Shown here: positions 58,058-64,000 of the stretch, one piece after another | Layout: each line of letters begins with the position of its first letter | Numbering within the stretch: position 1 is the stretch's first letter | Source: Streptomyces iranensis | GTDB taxonomy: Bacteria > Actinomycetota > Actinomycetes > Streptomycetales > Streptomycetaceae | DNA length: 64,000 bases | Assembly: GCF_017874715.1 (NCBI RefSeq) | Contig: NZ_JAGGLR010000014.1 | Span: forward strand, 248,001 to 312,000 | Reading direction: 5' to 3' | The notes under the pieces: model-generated | What the model was told of the DNA's origin: nothing | The model's input: only the letters and a program-made list of their open reading frames with translations | Databases searched by the model: none | Translations under genes and position numbers: made by a program

Positions 58058-58858
58058 TCAGGTCCCGGCCGCCCGGGTGGTCTGATCGACCCGTGCGCGT
58101 ACCCAGGCCAGGAAGGTCCGTACCTCGGTGGCGGGCAGCGGGATCGCGGAGGAGCGGGGGCGCTCGAAGCTGCGCACCGCGGCCTCGACGAGCGGCCGGA
58201 ACTCCTCCTCGGCCAGGGCGACTTCCCGCGCCGCCACGCGCTTGGCCAGCCAGCGGCCCGTACGGCAGAACACCACCGAGCGGCAGCCGTTGAGCACACG
58301 GTTGTCCGCGAGGTGACCTTCGCCGTCGCTGTGCTCGCGGACGGAGGCCCGGATCGCGGTGAGCAGATCCGGGCGGTCCGGTGCGGCGATCACCTCCCGA
58401 ACCGGGCGGCCGAACAGCGTCAGCCCGGTCTGGTGGGCGACGGAGCGGTCGATGACATACCAGAACGCCGGGGACCGCGCCGCGTCGAGGTCGGCCCGGT
58501 TCGGCAGCAGCGGGCCGGTGTTGAGGTTCAGCAGGTACCCGGCCGCACCGGAGGGGCGGCCGACGAAATCCGTTCCGTAGACCACCAGTTCCAGCCCCGC
58601 CGCCGGGCAGGGCAGATGCGGGTGGGCGAGGGCCCCCGCCAGGTCGTGCAGGGCCGATCCGGGCAGCGACGGCTCCACGACGACCGTCACATCGATGTCG
58701 CTGCGCCCATGCCGGTAGTCCCCGAGCGCGAGGGAACCGACCGCGAGGACACTCACCAGATGGGGCCCGCACACCGTGCGGGTGCGCCGGACGAGTTCTT
58801 CCAGATAGGGCCGCAGTTCGGTGGGGACGGACCGCGGGTCCTCGCGTGTGTGGGCCAC
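58058..58858 (-). CDS. Aminoglycoside adenylyltransferase-like nucleotidyltransferase
   Basis: A 266-residue protein with the polymerase-beta-like nucleotidyltransferase motif GSLALGDYRHGRSDIDVTVV (two catalytic aspartates) and an ANT(3'')-type C-terminal helical domain (DNRVLNGCRSVVFCRTGRWL; KRVAAREVALAEEEFRPLVE). It resembles AadA-type streptomycin/spectinomycin adenylyltransferases, yet soil actinobacteria carry many homologues of unknown target, so a resistance role is unproven. GTG 58858 is preferred; an ATG eleven codons earlier is possible. Confidence 0.8.
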   Translation of the reverse strand: MAHTREDPRSVPTELRPYLEELVRRTRTVCGPHLVSVLAVGSLALGDYRHGRSDIDVTVVVEPSLPGSALHDLAGALAHPHLPCPAAGLELVVYGTDFVGRPSGAAGYLLNLNTGPLLPNRADLDAARSPAFWYVIDRSVAHQTGLTLFGRPVREVIAAPDRPDLLTAIRASVREHSDGEGHLADNRVLNGCRSVVFCRTGRWLAKRVAAREVALAEEEFRPLVEAAVRSFERPRSSAIPLPATEVRTFLAWVRARVDQTTRAAGT

Positions 58859-58900
58859 GTGCCCAGTATCCCTGGTGCGAGGTGCGCGCACGGCCTTGGC

Positions 58901-59065
58901 TCAGCCCGCCGTGTCCGGGAGCCGCGCAGAGGTGTCGGCGAAGGCCGCCAGATCCAGTCCGGCGTCGTCGAGCGCGGCGGCGGCCACACCGCGGGCGATC
59001 TGAGCGAGCCAGTCGGGCTGCTCCTGTCCACCGGAGCGGTGCGCGGCATCGCAGGCCCTGTCCAT
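58901..59065 (-). CDS. Possible 54-residue protein or gene fragment
   Basis: The minus frame from ATG 59065 to TGA 58901-58903 has protein-like composition (PDWLAQIARGVAAAALDDAG then LDLAAFADTSARLPDTAG). There is no clear ribosome site and no recognised family; it may be the C-terminal end of a lost larger gene. It lies between the nucleotidyltransferase start and the MFS gene. Confidence 0.35.
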   Translation of the reverse strand: MDRACDAAHRSGGQEQPDWLAQIARGVAAAALDDAGLDLAAFADTSARLPDTAG

Positions 59066-59159
59066 TCGGCAGGGAGCATTCGATTCCCGCTATATGGATC
59101 ATTCATCCCCTATTGTGCCTTTTGTTGTAGAGCCCTCGTGAGCGGGATGGAGTCGGGAC

Positions 59160-60554
59160 GTGGCCTTCGTGTCCGGCATGGGGTCCCTGGTACCGCTGCT
59201 GGCCGTGTGTGCCGGGTACTTCATGGTCATCCTGGACGTCACGGTCATCAACGTGGCCGTGCCCGTGATCGGCCGGGAGCTGTCGGCTTCGCTCACCGGC
59301 ATCCAGTGGATCACCGACGGGTACACCCTGGTCTTCGCCGGTTTCCTGCTGACCGGCGGAGCGCTGGGGGACAGGCTGGGAAACCGCCGGATCTTCTGCA
59401 CCGGCGTGGTGGTGTTCACCGTGTCCTCGGCCGCGTGCGCCTTCGCGCCGAGTGCCCCCTTCCTCGTCGCCGCCCGGGTGGTGGAGGGCCTCGGCGCGGC
59501 GTTGATCGTGCCCGGCTCGCTGGCCCTTCTCCAGCAGGCGTATCCGGCTCCGGACGCCCGCTCGCGGGCCTTCGGGGTATGGGGCTCCATCGCCGGGATC
59601 GCGGCCTCGGCGGGGCCGCTGCTGGGCGGGCTGCTGGTCTCCACCGTGGGCTGGCGGTGGGTGTTCCTCATCAATCTGCCCGTCGGTGTCGCCTGTCTGG
59701 TGCTGACGCTGCGTCGCGTGGCCCCCTCCGACCGGCTCACCACCCGGCCTCTGGACTGGCCGGCGCAGTGCGCGGTCGTGGCGGCGGTGGCCTTGCTGAC
59801 CTCCGCGCTCAACGAGGCGGGCCGGCGCGGATGGTCCGATCCCGCCGTTCTGGCCGGGGTGGGCCTGTCCGTGCTGGCCGCCACGGCGTTCGTGGTGCGC
59901 GAGCGACTGGCCCGCTTTCCCGCCCTGCCCACGAGCCTGCTGCGCTCGCGAGCGCTGGGCGGCGGAGCCGTCATCGGCCTGCTGTTCAATTTCGGCTTCT
60001 ACGGCATGGTGTTCACCGCCAGCCTGGACTTCCAGCACCAGCGCGGCTACAGCGCCCTGGTCACCGGCCTGGCGCTGTTCCCCGCGGTGGCGATGACCAT
60101 GTTCGCGTCCATCCTCTCCGGGCGGCTGGCCCGCACGACCGGCGATCGTCCGCTGGTGTGCACCGGCATGCTGCTGGCGGCCCTGGGACTGGCGGGCTGG
60201 GTCGTGGCGGGAGCCGAACCCGCCTACCCGCTGCTGGTGGTCCCGATGATGGCGGCGGGATTCGGCACCTCCTTCGCGCTCACCGGCTCCGCCTCCACCG
60301 TCATGGGCGCCGCGCCCCCGGCGTACGCGGGGACCGCCTCCGCGCTGTTCAACACCACCCGTCAACTCGGCAGTGCCACCGGCGTGGCGCTCGGTGGCAC
60401 CCTGCTCGCCACGGCCACCGACTACGGCGAGGGGCTGCGCACCAGCATGGCCATCGGCGCCCTCGCCTATCTGACCGCCGCGGGTCTGGCATGGTTCTGC
60501 GTACCGCCCGAGCCCGGGAGCGAGGCACCTGACGCGGAGGCCCACGCGGGCTGA
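59160..60554 (+). CDS. MFS multidrug-type exporter (DHA2-like)
   Basis: A 464-residue integral membrane protein with about fourteen spans. Motif D/C-like region VILDVTVINVAVPVIGREL opens the protein, motif A is GGALGDRLGNRRIF and motif C is GSIAGIAASAGPLLGGLLV, the antiporter signature. It exports small molecules with proton exchange, possibly drugs. GTG 59160 gives a short start with GGAG upstream. There is no local TetR regulator next to it, so expression control is unclear. The gene is read in the opposite direction to the nucleotidyltransferase; it may be a resistance pair, which is speculative. Confidence 0.9.
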   Translation: MAFVSGMGSLVPLLAVCAGYFMVILDVTVINVAVPVIGRELSASLTGIQWITDGYTLVFAGFLLTGGALGDRLGNRRIFCTGVVVFTVSSAACAFAPSAPFLVAARVVEGLGAALIVPGSLALLQQAYPAPDARSRAFGVWGSIAGIAASAGPLLGGLLVSTVGWRWVFLINLPVGVACLVLTLRRVAPSDRLTTRPLDWPAQCAVVAAVALLTSALNEAGRRGWSDPAVLAGVGLSVLAATAFVVRERLARFPALPTSLLRSRALGGGAVIGLLFNFGFYGMVFTASLDFQHQRGYSALVTGLALFPAVAMTMFASILSGRLARTTGDRPLVCTGMLLAALGLAGWVVAGAEPAYPLLVVPMMAAGFGTSFALTGSASTVMGAAPPAYAGTASALFNTTRQLGSATGVALGGTLLATATDYGEGLRTSMAIGALAYLTAAGLAWFCVPPEPGSEAPDAEAHAG

Positions 60555-60576
60555 TCGAGGCGTGCGCGGTGGGCCG

Positions 60577-61083
60577 TCACGGGACGTCGCCCGCGGCGTC
60601 GGGCTCCCACGCGTACACGGCGGTGACGGCCTCGACGAAGGCGCTGTGCCGCTCCTCGATCAGGCTCGCCATCCAGGACTCGATCGGCTGACCCTCATCG
60701 AGGACACGTTGCACATTGATGAAGGTGACCGACAACTCACGGGCCGCGTTCCGGACCGCCTCCGGGCCTACCACTTTGACCCGCAATTCGGCCGAGTGGA
60801 ACCGCTGCTTCGCGACCTCTGTGGCCGCTGCCTCCGCCGTGGGCAGGACCAGGGCACCCTCGTATGCGTGGATGGTGCCCAGGATCAACTGATAGGCGTC
60901 GTGGCGGGCCTGCATGAGCCACCGCTCCGACTCCGCCCGCGCCTGGTCCCTCACCTGCTCGCGCGCCGCCTCCACCGTCTTCTCGCCGCCGATACGCGCC
61001 GCCCGCGCCGAGAAGCCGCCACCGATGAGGGCGCCGACGAGTGCCGCCACGCTGGCGAAGAACGCCGCGAGTCCTTGGTCCAT
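60577..61083 (-). CDS. Membrane-anchored coiled-coil protein, unknown function
   Basis: A 168-residue protein. Residues 5-27 are a glycine-rich hydrophobic segment (LAAFFASVAALVGALIGGGF), then a long amphipathic helix (GGEKTVEAAREQVRDQARAE) and a helical C-terminus. Such single-span, coiled-coil small proteins are common in actinobacteria and mostly unstudied. It is convergent with the MFS gene (23 bases apart) and ends just before the next minus-strand gene start is reached upstream at 61113. No known motif. Confidence 0.75.
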   Translation of the reverse strand: MDQGLAAFFASVAALVGALIGGGFSARAARIGGEKTVEAAREQVRDQARAESERWLMQARHDAYQLILGTIHAYEGALVLPTAEAAATEVAKQRFHSAELRVKVVGPEAVRNAARELSVTFINVQRVLDEGQPIESWMASLIEERHSAFVEAVTAVYAWEPDAAGDVP

Positions 61084-61112
61084 AAGGTCTCTCCCCCCGC
61101 CTCACCGACTTA

Positions 61113-61880
61113 CTACTCGGCTCCCCCGGCAAAGCCATAATGCAGCCCGCGGCCCGGGACCGGCAGTCCCGCGGGCAGCCGGGAACCGGAAAGTCCGGGC
61201 ACGGCGACGGCGTCCCAGTCCACGCCACCGTCCGCGAGGTGCGGGCCGAGGCCGACCGAGCCCACCTCCGCGCCGTCCGCATAGGCGGTCAGGGTGGGTT
61301 CGCCACCGATGCCGCCCTGGGACAGGGTGAACCACTTGTCGCAGGCCCAGCGGATCTCAGCGGCGTCGGACGCGACGATGGTCGCGCTGTGACGCACCGA
61401 GCCGCTCCATGCCTCGTCCTCCATGACATAGAAGCTGTACGCGCACTCCGCCACGGGCTTGTCACCGACACCGAGGAGCACGGCCAACTCGTCCAGCCCG
61501 GCCCCCGCGTGGCGGGTGGGACCCGCCGCACGTATCCGGGCGTACAGCTTCTCCGCCTCGATGTGCCGCCGTTCGACGGTGCCCTCGTCCTCCCCGTACC
61601 ACTTCATCACGTCGGGGTTCATGTCCAGACACGCCTCCCAGTAGGAGATCTGCTGGGCAAGGCGCCCGGTCAGCAGGGCCAGAGCCTCGACATCGTCGGG
61701 GTGCGCCGCCACGGCGGCGCGCAGCCAGGGCTCTTCGGGCCAGGTCGGTTCGCCGTCCCCGGGCTCGGTCGGGTCCGCCGCCGTCAGGCACAGCAATCGC
61801 CCCACCCGCAGCGCGGCTTGGGCATCGCCCGCGGCCGCCGCGCTCCGCAGCCGTACGAGGGTCTCGTCGGTGATCGTCAT
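61113..61880 (-). CDS. Uncharacterised protein with TPR/Sel1-like N-terminal region
   Basis: A 255-residue soluble protein. The N-terminal 90 residues resemble a tetratricopeptide/Sel1-like helical segment (LVRLRSAAAAGDAQAALRVG; LRAAVAAHPDDVEALALLTG), and the second half is mixed beta/alpha (YSFYVMEDEAWSGSVRHSAT; LTAYADGAEVGSVGLGPHLA) without recognised catalytic motifs. It is preceded by the molybdenum subunit gene on the same strand and followed by the membrane coiled-coil gene, possibly in one transcript. Function unknown. Confidence 0.75.
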   Translation of the reverse strand: MTITDETLVRLRSAAAAGDAQAALRVGRLLCLTAADPTEPGDGEPTWPEEPWLRAAVAAHPDDVEALALLTGRLAQQISYWEACLDMNPDVMKWYGEDEGTVERRHIEAEKLYARIRAAGPTRHAGAGLDELAVLLGVGDKPVAECAYSFYVMEDEAWSGSVRHSATIVASDAAEIRWACDKWFTLSQGGIGGEPTLTAYADGAEVGSVGLGPHLADGGVDWDAVAVPGLSGSRLPAGLPVPGRGLHYGFAGGAE

Positions 61881-61932
61881 GGGACGACGCTACGCCCCGC
61901 CACCGCGCGGTGAACGGGCTGTGCCCAGCGGG

Positions 61933-64000
61933 TCAGACCATGGCCGGCAGTCCGGGCAACAGCTTCTCGATCGTGATGGGGAAGTCCCGCACGCGCACTC
62001 CGGTGGCGTTGAACACCGCGTTGGCCACCGCCGCACCGGATCCGCAGATGCCCACCTCACCGATGCCCTTCGCGCCGAGGGGATTGGCCTTGTCGTCGTA
62101 CCCCTCCAGGACGACGGCGTCGATGTCGGCGGGGATGTCGCCGTGGACCGGCACCAGATACCCCGCGAAGTCCCGGTTGACGAAGGCGCCGGATCGCGGG
62201 TCGACGACGGCCTCTTCCTCGAGGGCCGCGCCGACGCCCCAGATCATGCCGCCGATCAGCTGCGAGCGGGCCGTCTTCGGGTTGAACACACGGCCCACCG
62301 AGAACACGCTGAGCATCCGCCGCAGACGGGTCTCGGCGGTGTCCGCGTCGACGCCCACTTCGGCGAAATGGGCCCCATAGGTGTTGATCGAGTAGTCCGA
62401 GTAGTTCGGATCGTCGCCCATGAAGCGGGTCTGGCCCTCCGCCTCCACACCGTCGGGATGGTGGCGCGCGACGATCTCGCGCAGCGCCTCGGACGCGCCG
62501 CCGATGGCCACGTCGCCGTCGGAGAACACCGCCGCTGAGGGGTCCTGGCCGTGCAGCGGGGAGCGTGTGTCGCCGAGGGCCGCGTCCAGCAGCTTGGTGC
62601 GCAGGGCCGCGCACGCCCGGTGCACCGCGGTGGACGAATTGGTGGCGCCCCACGAGCCGCCGGACCCCCAGCTGGAGGGATGATCCGAACGCCCGAGGTC
62701 GATCCGCACCCGTTCCAGCGGGAGGCCGAGTCCCTCGGCACCGACCTGGGTGAGGATGGTGTAGGTGCCCGTGCCGATATCGGTCATGTCGGTCTGGATG
62801 ACGGCGGTGCCGTCCGGCTCCAACCGCACCCGCACCGTCGTCGGCCCCTGGAAGTGCCCCCGGATGGCGGCCGACATGCCGTAGCCGATCAGCCACCGTC
62901 CCTCGCGCACACTCGCGGGCGTGGCCGGGCGGTTCTCCCAGCCGAACCGGCGCGCGCCTTCGCGCAGGCACTCCACCAGGTGCCGGTCGCTGTACGGCAC
63001 GTTCCGCTCGGGATCTACGGTGGGCTCGTTGCGGATCCGCAGCTCGACCGGGTCCATCCCGAGCGCATCGGCCAGCTCGTCCATCGCCGACTCGACCGAG
63101 AGCATGCCCGGTGCCTCGCCCGGCGCGCGGACGTCCGTCCCGCGCGGCAGGTCGAGCGCCGTCAGCCGGTGGCTGGTCAGCCGGTGGGGCGCGGCGTAGA
63201 GACTGCGGACGGTGGCGGCGGTCTGCTCGGCGTACTCGACGTCGGGGTTGGTGTGCATGGTGACGTCGTGGGCGATCGCGGCCAGCCGTCCATCGTGCCC
63301 CGCGCCCAGCCGGACCCGCTGGCTCGACGTGGGGCGCATGCCCACGAGCTGGAAGACCTGCTGGCGGGTCAGCGTGACCTTGACCGGCCGGCCCAGCGCG
63401 CGGGCGGCCATCGCCGCCAGGATCGTCTCGGAGTGGATGCCCAGCTTGGAGCCGAAGCCGCCGCCGACGAAGGGGGTGACGATATGCACCCGCTCCGGGT
63501 CCATCATCAGCGTGCCGGCGACCGAGTCCCGCGCCGCGTCGGTGATCTGGCAGCTGACGTAGACGACCAGGTCATCGTCGCCGTGCGGTGCCACCATGGA
63601 CGCGTTCGGTTCGATCGGCATCGAGAACTCGTACGGGGTCGTGTACTGCTGGTCGACCTTGACCTCCGCCCCGGCGAACCCGGCGTCGAAATCGCCGACC
63701 GCGGTGTCGGTGGGGAGACCGGCGTTGACCGTCTTCGGGATGTAGGTGTCGTCCTCGAACTCGCCGAAGTCGAAACGGCCCCGCCCGGCGCGGTATTCGA
63801 CCTCGACCAGGTCGGCCGCGTCCCGGGCCTGCTCGAAGGTCTCGGCGACGACCAATGCCACCGGCTCGCCGTAGAAGTGGATGTCCGGCCCGGTCAACAT
63901 TGGCTGGGCGCGCCAGTATTCGAAGGGAATGGACTCGTCGCGGGGGCCTTGCGCCGGGGCGTTGAGGTAGGTCATCACCAACTGGACCCCGGGCGCGCCT
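61933..64000 (-). CDS. Xanthine dehydrogenase-type molybdopterin-binding subunit (5' end cut by window edge)
   Basis: About 689 residues are visible and the frame is open to the right edge, so the true start lies outside; family members of the YagR type are roughly 700-750 residues. Molybdenum-cofactor landmarks include VGGGFGSKLGIHSETILAAM, DVRAPGEAPGMLSVESAMDE, GSGGSWGATNSSTAVHR and the C-terminal GAKGIGEVGICGSGAAVANA with the active-site Glu region. Such subunits hydroxylate purines, aldehydes or aromatic aldehydes using water as oxygen source, with FeS and FAD subunits usually encoded next to them. Those partners are not inside this window and probably lie to the right. Confidence 0.9.
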   Translation of the reverse strand, partial: GAPGVQLVMTYLNAPAQGPRDESIPFEYWRAQPMLTGPDIHFYGEPVALVVAETFEQARDAADLVEVEYRAGRGRFDFGEFEDDTYIPKTVNAGLPTDTAVGDFDAGFAGAEVKVDQQYTTPYEFSMPIEPNASMVAPHGDDDLVVYVSCQITDAARDSVAGTLMMDPERVHIVTPFVGGGFGSKLGIHSETILAAMAARALGRPVKVTLTRQQVFQLVGMRPTSSQRVRLGAGHDGRLAAIAHDVTMHTNPDVEYAEQTAATVRSLYAAPHRLTSHRLTALDLPRGTDVRAPGEAPGMLSVESAMDELADALGMDPVELRIRNEPTVDPERNVPYSDRHLVECLREGARRFGWENRPATPASVREGRWLIGYGMSAAIRGHFQGPTTVRVRLEPDGTAVIQTDMTDIGTGTYTILTQVGAEGLGLPLERVRIDLGRSDHPSSWGSGGSWGATNSSTAVHRACAALRTKLLDAALGDTRSPLHGQDPSAAVFSDGDVAIGGASEALREIVARHHPDGVEAEGQTRFMGDDPNYSDYSINTYGAHFAEVGVDADTAETRLRRMLSVFSVGRVFNPKTARSQLIGGMIWGVGAALEEEAVVDPRSGAFVNRDFAGYLVPVHGDIPADIDAVVLEGYDDKANPLGAKGIGEVGICGSGAAVANAVFNATGVRVRDFPITIEKLLPGLPAMV

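Noticed and set aside
1..64000. tRNA, rRNA and riboswitch genes
   Set aside because: No cloverleaf with a GTTCGA-type arm, no rRNA segment and no recognised riboswitch core was seen by eye; a covariance search would be decisive.

Overview
The window is about 64 kb of very GC-rich actinobacterial DNA, almost certainly a Streptomyces chromosome. The evidence is the GC-saturated third codon positions, mycothiol-dependent enzymes (two maleylpyruvate-isomerase-type proteins and a DinB-type protein), a vdcBCD-type non-oxidative decarboxylase set, a CYP105-like P450 with a short ferredoxin, a SigB/SigF-type sigma factor, GTG/TTG starts and frequent 4-nt ATGA/GTGA overlaps. I saw no rRNA, tRNA, CRISPR array or intact transposase. 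It reads as accessory chromosome: many small regulator-plus-enzyme modules, several decayed genes and short mobile elements.

Layout. 0-10 kb: a TauD-like dioxygenase cut by the left edge, a LysR/SnoaL-like/FAD-monooxygenase module, a PiT phosphate transporter with a small membrane protein, a Cys-rich pentapeptide protein, a DUF89/ARMT1 phosphatase, a tandem pair of small secreted proteins and a Tat-exported protein with three internal repeats. 10-19 kb: a second pentapeptide protein, an ArsR-SRPBCC regulator, thiol-dependent enzymes, then dienelactone hydrolase followed by a tight operon with a lipoprotein, two permeases, a benzoylformate-decarboxylase-like enzyme and an ATPase. 19-23 kb: a large secreted beta-helix protein and two gene remnants. 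23-28.6 kb: TetR-ferredoxin-P450 convergent with vdcBCD, which is divergent from an AraC regulator; this looks like an aromatic-acid (vanillate-type) module.

28.7-41.3 kb: a Tat-exported phospholipase C, a SigB-type sigma factor, a DksA-like protein, a CapA-like protein, a minus-strand series (ferredoxin, reductase, MptB-like and GT87 mannosyltransferases, YbhN-like membrane protein) and an FUSC-type protein. 41.4-50 kb: an Ada-AlkA fusion, a bacterial HPF1-like (DUF2228) protein, a second-type FolD with a TTG start, a small lipoprotein, LysR with a divergent diaminopropionate ammonia-lyase, an amidohydrolase pseudogene and a PfpI-like protein. 50-64 kb: secreted endonuclease I, RNase H, an SCP2/mycothiol protein, quinone oxidoreductase with a divergent TetR, a stand-alone phytoene-synthase-like enzyme, a coiled-coil regulator, zinc alcohol dehydrogenase, a nucleotidyltransferase, an MFS exporter, two uncharacterised proteins and a xanthine-dehydrogenase-type molybdenum subunit cut by the right edge.

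The most striking non-coding signal is a family of three short transposon-like elements (33631-33845, 41328-41443, 57809-57997). They have identical ends, each begins right after the TGA stop codon of a plus-strand gene, and each is followed by another TGA. All three face minus-strand reading frames on the other side. A second, unrelated 169-bp inverted-repeat element lies at 5268-5436. Many genes here also carry short tandem duplications at or across their stop codons.
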